A DNA stretch of 64,000 nt. Source: Ignavibacteria bacterium (GTDB lineage: Bacteria > Bacteroidota > Ignavibacteria > Ignavibacteriales > Melioribacteraceae). The stretch spans positions 1 through 64,000 of the forward strand of contig JAAYAN010000079.1 of assembly GCA_012719345.1 (NCBI GenBank), read 5' to 3'. A program made the position numbers and the translations under genes. The notes below the pieces were generated by a model. It did not search any database, had not been told where the DNA came from, and saw only the letters and a program-made list of their open reading frames with translations. Positions 1 through 11,065 of the stretch are shown here, one piece after another. Positions within the stretch are counted from its first letter, which is position 1; every line of letters begins with the position of its first letter.

Positions 1-660
1 CAAATATTAGGTATTTCAAAAGATGGCAAGGCTAATTTCATATCACACAAATTCGGAAAAGGCAAAATATTCATTCATACAGATCCCATTGTTTTTACAA
101 ATTATACCGCTGTTGATACAATAAACAATAATTATCTGTTTGCGGTTTTATCTCACTTACCCGATCAGCAGGTAATATGGGATGATTACTATAAAGCAGG
201 AAAAATAAATATTTCTACGCCGATAAGATATATTTTAAAGGACAGTTCGTTTAGATGGGCTTATTACGTTGCAATTACAGCTGTTTTGCTTTTTGTTTTA
301 TTTCAGGGAAAAAGGAAACAAAGGATTGTTCCGGTTTACAGATCTCCTGAAAATACAACAGTAAAATTTGTTGAAACGGTAAGCAATTTGTATTATCAAT
401 CCGGAAGTAATAAGAATATTACAGAAAAAAAAATCGCATATTTTTATGAATTTTTAAGAAACAAATTTTTCATCGACACAAATCTTCCGGCAGCAGAATT
501 GATTGAAGCAGTAAGCCTTAAAACAGGAGTCGGAACGGAAGAAACACGAAGTGTATTTAGTAATATTTCGGAAATTCAAAAAAAGCAGAATATCACCAAA
601 AACGAGTTGATTATGTTTTTTGGGGAAATAGAAAATTTTATAAAAAAGATTAAGGAATAA
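1..660 (+). CDS. DUF4350-like membrane protein, C-terminal part (start outside window)
   Basis: The frame is open from the first base, so the start codon lies upstream; 219 residues are visible. An extracytoplasmic-looking stretch is followed by one hydrophobic segment (about residues 86-102), a basic stop-transfer (GKRKQR) and a cytoplasmic tail of about 110 residues. DUF4350 proteins have this layout and usually precede MoxR and DUF58 genes, as here: the MoxR ATG is 3 bases after the stop, so the genes are almost certainly co-transcribed. The family is thought to serve the MoxR chaperone system at the membrane, but its biochemical role is unknown. The family call rests on context and layout more than on a signature motif. 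Confidence 0.6.
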   Translation, partial: QILGISKDGKANFISHKFGKGKIFIHTDPIVFTNYTAVDTINNNYLFAVLSHLPDQQVIWDDYYKAGKINISTPIRYILKDSSFRWAYYVAITAVLLFVLFQGKRKQRIVPVYRSPENTTVKFVETVSNLYYQSGSNKNITEKKIAYFYEFLRNKFFIDTNLPAAELIEAVSLKTGVGTEETRSVFSNISEIQKKQNITKNELIMFFGEIENFIKKIKE

Positions 661-663
661 AAA

Positions 664-1638
664 ATGGAAAGCGGATTCGAAACGAGAATCGATCTTACAA
701 AAATTACGGAAGGCGTAAACAAAATAAAAAATGAAATTAAAAAAGTAATTGTAGGGCAGGATGAAATGATTGAGCTGATGCTTGCCGCAGTTATTTCAAA
801 CGGCCACGTTCTTTTAGAAGGTGTGCCTGGAATTGCTAAAACTTTAACTGCAAAACTTCTTGCCCGGACAATGTCGGTCGATTTCAGCAGGATTCAGTTT
901 ACTCCCGATCTTATGCCTTCGGATATTGTGGGAACATCTGTGTTTAATATGAAAAAGTCGGAGTTTGAATTTAACCGCGGTCCGGTTTTTTCGAATTTTA
1001 TTTTGATTGATGAAATAAACCGTTCGCCCGCTAAAACCCAATCGGCTTTATTCGAAGTTATGGAAGAAAGGCAGGTAACGGTTGACGGCAACACTTATTC
1101 TATGTCAGCTCCGTTCCTGGTCTTTGCAACTCAAAATCCTATTGAACACGAAGGAACATACCGCTTGCCCGAAGCGCAGCTCGACCGATTTTTATTTAAA
1201 CTGAATATAGGATATCCTTCGCTGGAAGAAGAAACGCAGATTTTGCTGAATCAGCAGAATTTAACACTTACCGAAACAATAAAAAACGTTAAGCCGGTAG
1301 TTTCATCCGAAGAAATTATTTTATATCAGCAGACAGCGCGAAATATAATAATTGATATAAAACTTGTGGAATATATTGCGAAAATTGTAAACAGTACACG
1401 GAACCATAAATCGTTTTATCTTGGCGGTTCACCGCGCGCTTCTTTATCAATTATGCAGGGAGCAAAAACTATTGCAGCTTTGCGCGGAAGGGATTTTGTA
1501 ACTCCCGAAGATATTAAATTCATTTCAATCCCTGCAATGAGGCACAGAGTTTTGCTTACGCCTGAAAAAGAAATGGAAGGAGTTAAAGCTGAAGATATGA
1601 TAAAACTTATTGTCGAAAAAATTGAGGTTCCGCGTTAG
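664..1638 (+). CDS. MoxR-family AAA+ ATPase
   Basis: A 324-residue MoxR-type AAA+ ATPase. Walker A reads GVPGIAKT (about residue 53), the Walker B segment is FILIDEINR, and the conserved segment ATQNPIEHEGTYRLPEAQLD is typical of the family. The C-terminal lid domain carries GGSPRAS, the usual sensor-2 region. MoxR proteins act as cytoplasmic chaperones that help metal insertion or assembly of partner proteins, normally together with the DUF58 protein encoded next door. Its stop codon overlaps the GTG start of that gene (TAGTG), which suggests translational coupling. Length and motifs are those of an intact enzyme. Confidence 0.93.
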   Translation: MESGFETRIDLTKITEGVNKIKNEIKKVIVGQDEMIELMLAAVISNGHVLLEGVPGIAKTLTAKLLARTMSVDFSRIQFTPDLMPSDIVGTSVFNMKKSEFEFNRGPVFSNFILIDEINRSPAKTQSALFEVMEERQVTVDGNTYSMSAPFLVFATQNPIEHEGTYRLPEAQLDRFLFKLNIGYPSLEEETQILLNQQNLTLTETIKNVKPVVSSEEIILYQQTARNIIIDIKLVEYIAKIVNSTRNHKSFYLGGSPRASLSIMQGAKTIAALRGRDFVTPEDIKFISIPAMRHRVLLTPEKEMEGVKAEDMIKLIVEKIEVPR

Positions 1639-2966
1639 TGAAAACCTTGCGTTCGCTATATCTCAGCCGGCGTTTCTTTGTTTTGCTAGGGGCAATATCT
1701 GCGGTATTTTTTATATCGCACTATTACATTTTGTTATATGCCGGGGCAAAAATTTCGTTGATATGCTTGATTGCATTTTTATCAATTGATATTTTTATCA
1801 TCTTTAAAAAAGATAAAATCCGTGCGGAAAGAAAAACCCCCGAAAAATTATCTAATGGCGACGATAATTTTATCCAAATCAGAATAGAAAACAAATATCC
1901 CTTTACTGTAAATGCAGTTATAACAGACGAACTTCCCGTGAAATTTCAGGAAAGAAATTTCGAAAAAAAATTAGTGCTGCGTTCATCGGAAAAAGCTGTT
2001 GCCGATTATACCGTAAAACCGGTTAAGCGTGGCGAATATTGGTTTGGAGCGTTAAATATATTTATATTCAGCCCGATAGGACTTGTTTCTAAAAGATATA
2101 AAATTCAAAATGATATAATGGTGCCGGTTTATCCCAGTTTTATACAAATGCGGAAATACGAATTGTTTGCCGCTTCGAACAGGCTGGATGAACTCGGGAT
2201 AAAGAAAAACCGCAGGATTGGGCATACTCTTGAGTTTGAACACATTAAAAATTATGTAAAAGGCGATGATTACCGGACAATAAACTGGAAAGCCACTGCC
2301 CGAAAAAACAGCATAATGGTAAATCTGTATCAGGATGAAAAATCGCAGCAGGTTTATTGCGCAATTGATATGGGACGCGTTATGCAGATGAGTTTTGAAG
2401 GAATGACACTTTTAGATTATGCAATAAACACTTCGTTAGTTCTTTCGAATATTGCTGTGAATAAAAAGGATAAGGCGGGTATTATAACTTTTTCGAAAGA
2501 AATTCATAATCTGCTGCCGGCAGAAAGCAAATACACGCACATTCAAAAAATTCTGGAGGTTTTATATAATCAGGAAACAACTTTTCCCGAAAGCAGCATC
2601 GAACGTTTATGCGCGGTTTTAAATCACAAAATTACTCAACGGAGTCTGGTTGTTTTATTTACAAATTTCGAATCCGTTTCTGCATTGAAAAGGCAAATGT
2701 TTTACTTGAGAAAACTTGCTCAGAAGCATCTGCTGCTGGTTGTGTTTTTTGAAAATACTGAATTAAAAAAAATTACAGACTCGGAAGCGAAAAATATTAC
2801 ACAAATTTATAATAAAACCATTGCCGAAAAATTTGCTTTCGAAAAGCGGCAGATACTGATAGAATTAAAACGTTACGGAATTTTAAGTATTCTTTCTTCT
2901 CCCGAAGAATTAAGCATAAATACTATAAATAAATATCTTGAACTTAAAACGATTGGAAAGTTATAA
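1638..2966 (+). CDS. DUF58 domain-containing protein
   Basis: A 442-residue DUF58 protein. It starts at a GTG that shares one base with the stop of the MoxR gene. Two hydrophobic segments near the N-terminus (about residues 12-55) anchor it in the membrane. The DUF58 signature lies around residues 207-225 (KGDDYRTINWKATAR), followed by a von-Willebrand-A-like segment beginning CAIDMGR. In other bacteria DUF58 proteins work with MoxR ATPases, possibly as substrate adaptors. A conserved Asp in the CAIDMGR strand suggests a remnant of a MIDAS-like site, although the complete DxSxS motif is absent. Function beyond the MoxR partnership is not known. Confidence 0.9.
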   Translation: MKTLRSLYLSRRFFVLLGAISAVFFISHYYILLYAGAKISLICLIAFLSIDIFIIFKKDKIRAERKTPEKLSNGDDNFIQIRIENKYPFTVNAVITDELPVKFQERNFEKKLVLRSSEKAVADYTVKPVKRGEYWFGALNIFIFSPIGLVSKRYKIQNDIMVPVYPSFIQMRKYELFAASNRLDELGIKKNRRIGHTLEFEHIKNYVKGDDYRTINWKATARKNSIMVNLYQDEKSQQVYCAIDMGRVMQMSFEGMTLLDYAINTSLVLSNIAVNKKDKAGIITFSKEIHNLLPAESKYTHIQKILEVLYNQETTFPESSIERLCAVLNHKITQRSLVVLFTNFESVSALKRQMFYLRKLAQKHLLLVVFFENTELKKITDSEAKNITQIYNKTIAEKFAFEKRQILIELKRYGILSILSSPEELSINTINKYLELKTIGKL

Positions 2967-2983
2967 AAGTTTTTGGAGAATAA

Positions 2984-3724
2984 ATGGAAAGGTTTTCTGT
3001 TGATACTGCGCAAAATGTGGTTATTGATTATAAAGTTGCCGGTTTGGGCGAAAGAATTGTTGCAACAATAATAGATACTTTAATATTAATCGGATATTCA
3101 ATTTTTGCAGGAATTGTAACCGGAATACTGTCGGGCTTGTCCAAAGAAACTTCGATGACTTACATTTACGTTATTATTCTGTTTCTTCCGGTTTTGCTTT
3201 ATAATCTTTTAATGGAGATGCTTTTTAACGGACAGACTGTCGGGAAAATAGCCCGAAATATAAGAGTAGTAAAAGTTGACGGAACACAGCCTTCTTTAAG
3301 CAGTTACCTGATGCGGTGGTTATTCAGATTTTTTGAAATATTCCCCTGCTTTGGTTCAATTGCAATAATTACAATGATAGTAAACAGAAAAGGACAGCGT
3401 TTAGGCGATATTGCAGCTGGAACAACCGTAGTAAAATTGAGCGAAGAAGTAACTTTAGAGCATACAATTCTTGCAAATATTAAGGAAGATTATAAAGTTG
3501 TTTTTCCTCAGGCGGAAATGCTTGATGATGAAAAAATAGCTTTGGCAAAAGAAGTTCTTTATTCAATTGTCGAAGGCGACAGACTGTCAATTAAAAAGAA
3601 AACGATACTCCAGAAAACAAAAGATATTTTAGAAAACAGCATGGGAATTAAAACTACGCTTACACCCGAAGTTTTTATTCAGACAGTAATTAAAGATTAT
3701 AATCATATCAAATCCAAAACATGA
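2984..3724 (+). CDS. RDD family membrane protein
   Basis: A 246-residue protein whose first 150 residues form an RDD domain. The domain shows the Arg of GLGERIVATIIDT, three to four membrane segments and the closing motif RLGDIAAGTTVV. The last 95 residues are soluble and charged and match nothing I recognise. A GGAG ribosome site precedes the ATG, 17 bases after the DUF58 stop, so it is the last gene of the MoxR operon. RDD proteins are often found in such clusters; some have been proposed as ion exchangers, but that cannot be read from this sequence. Confidence 0.85.
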   Translation: MERFSVDTAQNVVIDYKVAGLGERIVATIIDTLILIGYSIFAGIVTGILSGLSKETSMTYIYVIILFLPVLLYNLLMEMLFNGQTVGKIARNIRVVKVDGTQPSLSSYLMRWLFRFFEIFPCFGSIAIITMIVNRKGQRLGDIAAGTTVVKLSEEVTLEHTILANIKEDYKVVFPQAEMLDDEKIALAKEVLYSIVEGDRLSIKKKTILQKTKDILENSMGIKTTLTPEVFIQTVIKDYNHIKSKT

Positions 3725-3874
3725 AAGATAGTTAGGAAAATTTATTTACCGACGCTGCTTAAGTTGTTTCAACTATTATTATTTATTCATATTGCATCTT
3801 ATAAAAAAATAACTTTTATTTTCGATTATATAATCTCGTTGTTCATTTATATTTTTTCAGAAATATAACATTCT

Positions 3875-6800
3875 ATGCAAAAAGAAAATGAAGATATTGT
3901 AAAACGTATTAAGGTTTTGCAAAAAGAAAACAACAACCTTAACAAGAAGTTGAAAGATCAAGCAGCAGCCGGTCTTGGCAACGAGATAACTTCTTTTTGG
4001 GAAATGTTTATTGACAGTCCCGCTGTTATGATGTTAATCGATCCATCCACAAGAAAAATTATTGATGCCAATCAAGCTGCCGAACAATTTTACGGCTACA
4101 CCCGTACAGAATTTAAAGAAAAGCTTTTTATAAGCGATATAAACATACTTTCTCTGTCCGAAATTGCCGAAGAAATGAAAAAAACAATGGCAAACAAAAA
4201 AAACACTTTTCATTTCAAACATAAAACCGCCGGCGGTTCAATAAAAGATGTTGAAGTATTAAGCAATAAAATTATTCTGGAAGGAAAGGAATTTTTATTT
4301 TCAGTAGTTCAGGATGTTACAGAAAAATTAAAATCTCAGAAAGAACTTGAAGCGTCGGAAGAGAAATACAGAAGCTTGGTAGATTCCTCGCCGGCTGGGA
4401 TATATATTTATAAGTTAGAAAAAGATGACAAGCTTATTTTTAAGTTTGGAAATGCTTCAGCAGATAAAATGTATAATATAAAACATTCGAAGCTTGTGGG
4501 ATTGCCGATTGAAGAAGCTTTTCCAAATCTTGCTTATACCCCGATACCAGAAATGTACAGAAAAATTGCAAAAGGCGAACTTGGTATTCAGTCTTTTGAA
4601 ATTCCTTATAGAGACGAGCGATTTGAAGGGCATTATAAAGTATATGCGTTTCAAACCAACCCTGGATATACGGCAGTAAACTTTTTGGATATAAGCGAAC
4701 AAAAAAAAGCTGAATTAGAAATTATAAGGATGAACCGGCTTTACGCTGTAATAAGCCAGGTAAACCAGGCTGTTGTCCGCATAAATGATCAAACCTCGTT
4801 GTTTAGAGAATTGTGCAACATAACAGTTAAGTTCGGAAAATTCCGTATGGCATGGATAGGACTTTTTAACAAATCCGATTCAACCATATCAGCAAAGTAT
4901 TGGTCGGGTTACGAAGAAGGTTTTTTGAAAAAGACCGAAAAAAATTATTCTGTTGTCAAGAACGAAACTTTTAATCCGGTTACAGAAGCCTTTCTTACTG
5001 GGAAGATTTGTCAATGCAACGATATAGCAAATATTGCTTTTACACCCAAATGGAAGGAAGAAGCCCTTTCGCGGGGATACCGATCTTTAATATCACTTCC
5101 TATAAAAACAGAGGGTTCAACCTTTGGCGTATTTAGTATTTATTCGGCCGAAACGCACTTTTTTAAGGGATTGGAGCTTAATCTTTTAGAAGAAATAAGC
5201 GGTGATATAAATTTTGCTCTTACTTCTCTTAACCAAAAAAAGCTCTTAAATCAAACTCTCGAAAAATTGAAGGAACACGAGTTTATTCTTTCAAAAGCTA
5301 TATCTCTATCCAATATAGGAATTTTCTATGTTTATCCCGAGAATAATAAAGTAGTGTGGTCGCCGGAACTGTATAAAATATTCGGAATTAAAGAAGATGT
5401 TACACCGACTCCAGAGTTATATTACTCTATTGTTCATCCCGATGATTATTTAAAAACTAAGGAATTTCATGATCGTATATTGGGAACCAAAAATAAATAT
5501 TCTGAACAAGAAATACGCATCTTAAAGAACGGTTCCGAAATAAGATATATTCTCGAATCATCTACTTATATTGAAGAAGCAGATTCTTCTAATACGAGAA
5601 TTATCGGAGCAATTCAGGATATAACCGAACGCAGGCTTTTTGAAAAAAGAATTAAAGAAAGTGAAGAAAAATTCAGATATCTGTTCGATACAATGGCTCA
5701 GGGAGTAGTTATTCAGGATAGGAATTCGGACATAATTGAAGCAAACAAAGCCGCTGCAAATATTCTCGGGGTTTCAATGGATATGCTTTTAGGGAAATCT
5801 GCATACGACCCTCGCTGGAAATTAGTTCACGAAGACGGTTCAACAATGTATCCCGAGGAAATGCCTTCTAATGTTGCTCTGCGGACAGGAAAATCAGTAA
5901 ACAATTTTTATTGCGGAGTATATATTCCTGAAATTAATGACTATCATTGGATTATTATAAATTCAGTTCCCCGTTTTGAAGAAGGCGATTCACGTCCTGT
6001 TTCAACTTTTACAACATTTACAGATGTAACTGAGCAAAAAAAAGACAAAGAAAGAATTCAAAAATCGGAAGCCAGTCTCAGCGCTTTAATCGAATCGGTA
6101 GATTCACCAATCTGGTCGATTGATAAAAATTACAAGTTTATAACTTTTAATAATTTTATAAAAAAGAATTATAAAGATTACACAAGCCACGATTTAAATT
6201 CAAGAATTTCAGCTTTAGATTCGATGAATGAAAGTCTTGCAAAATTCTGGAAAGAAAAATATAATATTGCTCTTGCCGGTGAGAAACATTCGTTTGAGTT
6301 ATGCCTAAATAAAACGACTTTAGATATATATTTAAATCCAATTATTTCGGAAGGCGAAATAATTGGCGTGGCTGCAATTGGTATAGATATTTCTGAGGAA
6401 AAAGCCGCTAAACAGGCAGCCGAAGAGCGGGATTATTGGCTGAAAGAATCTCAGAAGATCGGCAATGTCGGTTCTTATATATTGGATATTCGGTCGGGAA
6501 TATGGGATTCTTCCGAAACTCTCGATAATATTTTCGGGATTGAAAGAAGCGAGAAAAAAAGCGTTGAACTTTGGTTTGATATTATTCATCCTGAATACCG
6601 AAACGAAATGATGGATTATTTTACAAATTATGTTGTATCCGGAAAAAATACTTTTGATAAAGAATACCGAATTATACGGAAAAATGATAATGCGGAAAGA
6701 TGGGTATACGGAAGAGGCGAAGTGACTCTGGACGAAAACAAAGAACCGATAAAAATGATAGGCACAATTCAGGATATTACAAAACGTAAGCGTGTTGAGC

Positions 6801-8260
6801 TAGCTCTAAAAGAAAGTGAAGAGATTTTTAACTTGTTTATGTACTACAGTCCTGTTTACATGTTCTTTAAGGACAGTAAAATCCGTTCGCTCCGTTTAAG
6901 CAAGAATTTTGAAAAAATGCTTGGCAAACCGTTAGAAGAATTAGTCGGCAAAACGATGGATGACCTTTTCCCTTCGGAACTGGCAAAAAGTATGATTGAG
7001 GACGATAAAAAAGTATTGTTGGAAGGGAAAGTAGTATCAGTTGATGAAGAATTTAACGGGCATTATTATACTACAGTTAAATTCCCAATTTTCATTAACA
7101 ATAAACCGCAATATCTTGCTGGGTTTACAATTGACTTAACTGAGAAAAAATTAGCCGAAAAAGCTTACCGCGAAAGTGAAGAAAAATTCCGCACACTGTT
7201 TCTTTCTATGAATGAAGGAGTTTCATTGCACAAACTTATAACAGACAACAAAGGAAACCCGGTTGATTACCAGATTGTTGATGTAAATCCTGCATTTGAA
7301 AAACAGACAGGGCTTTTAGCTACTGATGCAAAAAATAAACTTGCAAGTGAATTTTATAAAATTAATCCGCCGCCGTTTCTTGAATATTTTGCAGCTGTCG
7401 CCTTATCAGGAATCCCTTCAAATTTTGAGGAATATTTTGAGCCGATAGGAAAATATTTTGATATTTCAGTATTCTCTCCTTCTCCGGGATTTTTTGCAAC
7501 AGTTTTTGCAGATATTACCGAAAAGAAAAAATATCTGGCAGAAATTTTAGCTGCAAAAGAAAGCGCCGAATCGATGAATAAAGCAAAATCAACTTTTCTT
7601 GCAACAATGAGTCACGAGTTGCGTACTCCGCTTGTGGGTATTCTCGGCTACTCCGAAATGTTAAATTCCGAAATTGAAGATCCGCTTCATAAAGAGATGG
7701 CACAAGGTATTCAGCGGACTGGCAAACGGCTGCTTAATACTTTAAGCCTTGTTCTCGATTTATCCCGGATTGAGTCAAACCGCTTTGAAATCAATATCCA
7801 AAAAACAGATATTATTCCTCTTATTAAGGAGATTTATCTTAATTTTGAAGGCGCTGCCGTAGTAAAAAACATAAATTTGATTTTAAATATATCTCAAGAA
7901 ATATTAGTATTGAATACAGATGAAGCAATGCTTAAGGTGATTCTTGAAAATTTAATAGGCAATGCTATTAAATTTACAAAAACAGGGTCAGTTAAAATTA
8001 ATGTTGGCGCGGAAACAAGCAAAAAAGAAAATTTCTGCGCTATATCTGTAGAGGATACTGGTATAGGAATAAAAGAAGAAGATTTGAAATACATTTTTGA
8101 AGAATTCCGGCAGGTAAGTGAGGGTACTACACGCGAGTTTCCGGGCACCGGTTTGGGACTTACAATAGCAAAAAAATACATCGAACTTTTAAATGGACAA
8201 ATTGAAGTTAAAAGCAAGTATGGTAAAGGTTCTATATTCAAACTCTTACTAAAAATTTAA
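3875..8260 (+). CDS. Cytosolic multi-PAS/GAF sensor histidine kinase
   Basis: A 1461-residue kinase with no membrane segment. It begins with a short coiled coil (about 1-35), then PAS domains at about 43-155 and 165-280 and a GAF domain at about 290-445. Six further PAS-type domains fill 460-1215. The HisKA domain has H1247 in SHELRTP. The HATPase domain (about 1345-1461) has an N box (NLIGNAIKFT), G1 box (EDTGIGI) and G2 box (GTGLGL). No receiver domain is attached and no response regulator is adjacent, so the partner is unknown. It stands alone: about 150 bases separate it from the RDD gene and 220 from sdhC. The domain pile-up suggests integration of several redox or small-molecule signals. 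Confidence 0.92.
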   Translation: MQKENEDIVKRIKVLQKENNNLNKKLKDQAAAGLGNEITSFWEMFIDSPAVMMLIDPSTRKIIDANQAAEQFYGYTRTEFKEKLFISDINILSLSEIAEEMKKTMANKKNTFHFKHKTAGGSIKDVEVLSNKIILEGKEFLFSVVQDVTEKLKSQKELEASEEKYRSLVDSSPAGIYIYKLEKDDKLIFKFGNASADKMYNIKHSKLVGLPIEEAFPNLAYTPIPEMYRKIAKGELGIQSFEIPYRDERFEGHYKVYAFQTNPGYTAVNFLDISEQKKAELEIIRMNRLYAVISQVNQAVVRINDQTSLFRELCNITVKFGKFRMAWIGLFNKSDSTISAKYWSGYEEGFLKKTEKNYSVVKNETFNPVTEAFLTGKICQCNDIANIAFTPKWKEEALSRGYRSLISLPIKTEGSTFGVFSIYSAETHFFKGLELNLLEEISGDINFALTSLNQKKLLNQTLEKLKEHEFILSKAISLSNIGIFYVYPENNKVVWSPELYKIFGIKEDVTPTPELYYSIVHPDDYLKTKEFHDRILGTKNKYSEQEIRILKNGSEIRYILESSTYIEEADSSNTRIIGAIQDITERRLFEKRIKESEEKFRYLFDTMAQGVVIQDRNSDIIEANKAAANILGVSMDMLLGKSAYDPRWKLVHEDGSTMYPEEMPSNVALRTGKSVNNFYCGVYIPEINDYHWIIINSVPRFEEGDSRPVSTFTTFTDVTEQKKDKERIQKSEASLSALIESVDSPIWSIDKNYKFITFNNFIKKNYKDYTSHDLNSRISALDSMNESLAKFWKEKYNIALAGEKHSFELCLNKTTLDIYLNPIISEGEIIGVAAIGIDISEEKAAKQAAEERDYWLKESQKIGNVGSYILDIRSGIWDSSETLDNIFGIERSEKKSVELWFDIIHPEYRNEMMDYFTNYVVSGKNTFDKEYRIIRKNDNAERWVYGRGEVTLDENKEPIKMIGTIQDITKRKRVELALKESEEIFNLFMYYSPVYMFFKDSKIRSLRLSKNFEKMLGKPLEELVGKTMDDLFPSELAKSMIEDDKKVLLEGKVVSVDEEFNGHYYTTVKFPIFINNKPQYLAGFTIDLTEKKLAEKAYRESEEKFRTLFLSMNEGVSLHKLITDNKGNPVDYQIVDVNPAFEKQTGLLATDAKNKLASEFYKINPPPFLEYFAAVALSGIPSNFEEYFEPIGKYFDISVFSPSPGFFATVFADITEKKKYLAEILAAKESAESMNKAKSTFLATMSHELRTPLVGILGYSEMLNSEIEDPLHKEMAQGIQRTGKRLLNTLSLVLDLSRIESNRFEINIQKTDIIPLIKEIYLNFEGAAVVKNINLILNISQEILVLNTDEAMLKVILENLIGNAIKFTKTGSVKINVGAETSKKENFCAISVEDTGIGIKEEDLKYIFEEFRQVSEGTTREFPGTGLGLTIAKKYIELLNGQIEVKSKYGKGSIFKLLLKI

Positions 8261-8483
8261 TCAGAATAGTTTGATTTATAAGTCAATTTTTTTTTTTGTT
8301 GCAAAACATATATTTGTTTCGAAAAAAATCAGCCCTTTATGGTAAACATTTTTTCCGCAATTTAAATCACTTATCGCATATTAGTATTTTTTTTATATTT
8401 ACAGATTGAATTTTAGATATAAAGAATTTTTTCTTTATTTCCTTCGATTTTTTAATAATAAAATAATATAATGGAGGATTTTA

Positions 8484-9158
8484 ATGAGTTGGCTTTTCCG
8501 AAGTCTTAATTCTTCCGTCGGTAAAAAAGTGATTATGGCTGTTACCGGGTTATCACTCATATCATTTTTGATGATACACCTTTTCGGTAATCTAACACTT
8601 TACATCGGGCGCGAAGCATTCAATGCGTATGTTGATACGCTTGACATAATCAAACCTTTTATCCGCGTAATTGAAGTTGTTCTGGCAGGTATTTTTATTC
8701 TGCATATTTATAATGGTATTCGTCTGTGGATTGAAAACAGAAATGCCCGCCCTGTTAGATATGCTGTTTCGGGTACTGCAGAAAATACCGATTTTTCATC
8801 GCGAACAATGTTTGTAACAGGAAGTATAATTTTTATTTTTCTTGTGTTACACTTATCTACATTTTGGTATAATTTCAATTTTACCGGACATCCAGAAACC
8901 GGGTCTCACGATTTTTATACAATAATAGTATATTGGTTCAGCAACAAACTTTATGCTGTCGCATATATTTTATCAATGGCTCTTTTAACCTTTCATCTCA
9001 ATCATGCTTTCCAAAGCGCATTTCAAACATTCGGCTGGAACCATAAAAAATACTTTCCGCTTATTAAAAAAATCGGTTTAGTTTATGCTTTAATTATGGG
9101 AATCGGATTTGCATCAATTCCTATATATTTTTCATTTATTTGCGGAGGTAACCAATGA
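8484..9158 (+). CDS. sdhC: Succinate dehydrogenase cytochrome b558 subunit
   Basis: A 224-residue, five-helix membrane subunit of type-B succinate:quinone oxidoreductase. Likely haem ligands are visible in helices: His in MIHLFGN, His in [10 protein letters not shown], His in LVLHLSTF and His in TFHLNHAF. Such one-subunit diheme anchors replace the SdhC/SdhD pair and usually work with menaquinone in Bacteroidota, Chlorobi and Bacillus. A GGAGG ribosome site precedes the ATG. Its stop overlaps the ATG of sdhA (ATGA), giving a tightly coupled sdhCAB operon. About 220 bases of AT-rich upstream DNA must hold the promoter. Confidence 0.95.
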   Translation: MSWLFRSLNSSVGKKVIMAVTGLSLISFLMIHLFGNLTLYIGREAFNAYVDTLDIIKPFIRVIEVVLAGIFILHIYNGIRLWIENRNARPVRYAVSGTAENTDFSSRTMFVTGSIIFIFLVLHLSTFWYNFNFTGHPETGSHDFYTIIVYWFSNKLYAVAYILSMALLTFHLNHAFQSAFQTFGWNHKKYFPLIKKIGLVYALIMGIGFASIPIYFSFICGGNQ

Positions 9159-11065
9159 TAAAATTAGATTCCAAAATACCAGAAGGAAATATTTCGGAAA
9201 AATGGACAAACCATAAATTTAATATGAAGCTGGTAAACCCTGCCAATAAACGAAAATATAATGTTATTGTTGTAGGAACAGGATTAGCAGGCGCATCCGC
9301 TGCTGCTTCTTTAGGCGAACTTGGTTACAATGTTTTAGCTTTTACATATCACGACAGTGCCCGCCGCGCTCACAGTATTGCTGCGCAGGGCGGAATAAAT
9401 GCTGCAAAAAATTATCAGAATGACGGTGATTCAGTTCACAGATTATTTTACGATACAGTTAAAGGCGGCGACTTCCGTGCACGCGAAGCAAATGTCCATC
9501 GTCTTGCTGAAGTTAGCGGAAACATTATTGATCAGTGTGTTGCTCAGGGTGTTCCTTTTGCACGCGAATACGGCGGACTTTTAGATAACCGTTCATTCGG
9601 CGGAGCACAGGTTTCAAGAACTTTTTATGCAAAAGGACAAACAGGACAGCAGCTTTTACTTGGAGCTTACAGCGCATTGAACCGTCAGGTTGCTTTAGGC
9701 ACAGTTAAAATGATGACTCGTAAAGAAATGCTTGAACTTGTTATGGTTGATGGCAAGGCACGTGGAATTATTACGCGCGATCTTGTTACAGGCACCACCG
9801 AAAAATGGGTTGCCGATGCTGTAATTCTTGCTACAGGCGGTTATTCAAACGTGTTTTTCCTATCTACAAATGCTATGAATTGCAACACAACTGCAATTTG
9901 GCGTGCTCATAAAAAAGGAGCTTTGTTCGGAAATCCTTGTTACACACAAATTCACCCGACATGTCTTCCGGTTCATGGCGAAAGCCAAAGCAAATTAACA
10001 CTTATGAGTGAAAGTTTGCGTAACGATGGCAGAATCTGGGTATCTAAGAAAAAAGGGGATATGAGAAATGCAAACGACATTCCTGAAGAAGAAAGAGATT
10101 ATTATCTTGAAAGAAAATATCCTTCTTACGGAAACCTTTCCCCGCGAGATATTTCTTCACGAAGTGCAAAAGAAGCATTTGATGACGGACGCGGAGTAAA
10201 AGGCGGTGAAGCAGTTTATCTCGATTTTTCTGATGCAATAAAGAGATTAGGCAAACACGTTATTGAAGACAGATATGGCAACTTGTTTGAAATTTATGAA
10301 ACTATTACGGGTGAACATCCTTACGAAACTCCTATGATGATTTATCCTGCTCCGCATTATACTATGGGCGGTCTTTGGGTAGATTACAATTTGATGAGCA
10401 CTATTCCAGGATTATTTGTTCTTGGCGAAGCAAACTTTTCAGACCATGGTGCAAACAGACTAGGGGCGAGTGCACTTATGCAAGGTCTTGCCGACGGATA
10501 TTTTGTAATACCTTATACAATAGGTAATTATCTTGCCGAAAATAAACCAGATGGATTAAAAAATTCGAATGAAGAATTTGCCAAAGTTGAAAAAGATGTT
10601 AACAATATTACTAACAGATTGCTTTCTATAAACGGAAAACAAACCGTTGACCAGATTCACAAAAAGCTTGGCAGAATAATGTGGAATAAAGTAGGAATGG
10701 CAAGAAATGAAAAGGGTCTTAAAGAAGCAATAAAAGAGATAAGCGAACTTCGCGAAGAATTCTGGAAAGATGTTAAAGTTGTTGGCAAAGCTGATGAACT
10801 TAACCAAAATCTTGAAAGAGCCGGCAGAGTTGCCGATTATTTGGAATTAGGTGAATTAATGGCTGTTGATGCTCTTCACAGAAAAGAAAGCTGCGGCGGA
10901 CATTTCCGCGAGGAATATCAGACTGAAGAAGGCGAAGCAAAACGCGATGATGAAAACTTTGCTTATGTTGGAGCATGGGAATTCGAAAAAAATGGTAAAT
11001 GGAACCTTCACAAAGAAGAGCTGAAATTTGATTATGTGAAATTAGCTACAAGGAGTTACAAGTAA
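9155..11065 (+). CDS. sdhA: Succinate dehydrogenase/fumarate reductase flavoprotein subunit
   Basis: A 636-residue flavoprotein that oxidises succinate to fumarate, or does the reverse. The Rossmann motif [10 protein letters not shown] lies near residue 33. The His in AHSIAAQGG is the expected covalent FAD attachment site. Catalytic and substrate regions are seen in HYTMGGLWV and in [12 protein letters not shown]. It overlaps sdhC by four bases, and its TAA stop shares one base with the sdhB ATG. Length is typical of type-B enzymes (about 640). The first 30 residues precede the usual start of the fold; the ATGA overlap supports the start chosen. It acts at the inner face of the cytoplasmic membrane bound to SdhB and SdhC. 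Confidence 0.97.
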   Translation: MIKLDSKIPEGNISEKWTNHKFNMKLVNPANKRKYNVIVVGTGLAGASAAASLGELGYNVLAFTYHDSARRAHSIAAQGGINAAKNYQNDGDSVHRLFYDTVKGGDFRAREANVHRLAEVSGNIIDQCVAQGVPFAREYGGLLDNRSFGGAQVSRTFYAKGQTGQQLLLGAYSALNRQVALGTVKMMTRKEMLELVMVDGKARGIITRDLVTGTTEKWVADAVILATGGYSNVFFLSTNAMNCNTTAIWRAHKKGALFGNPCYTQIHPTCLPVHGESQSKLTLMSESLRNDGRIWVSKKKGDMRNANDIPEEERDYYLERKYPSYGNLSPRDISSRSAKEAFDDGRGVKGGEAVYLDFSDAIKRLGKHVIEDRYGNLFEIYETITGEHPYETPMMIYPAPHYTMGGLWVDYNLMSTIPGLFVLGEANFSDHGANRLGASALMQGLADGYFVIPYTIGNYLAENKPDGLKNSNEEFAKVEKDVNNITNRLLSINGKQTVDQIHKKLGRIMWNKVGMARNEKGLKEAIKEISELREEFWKDVKVVGKADELNQNLERAGRVADYLELGELMAVDALHRKESCGGHFREEYQTEEGEAKRDDENFAYVGAWEFEKNGKWNLHKEELKFDYVKLATRSYK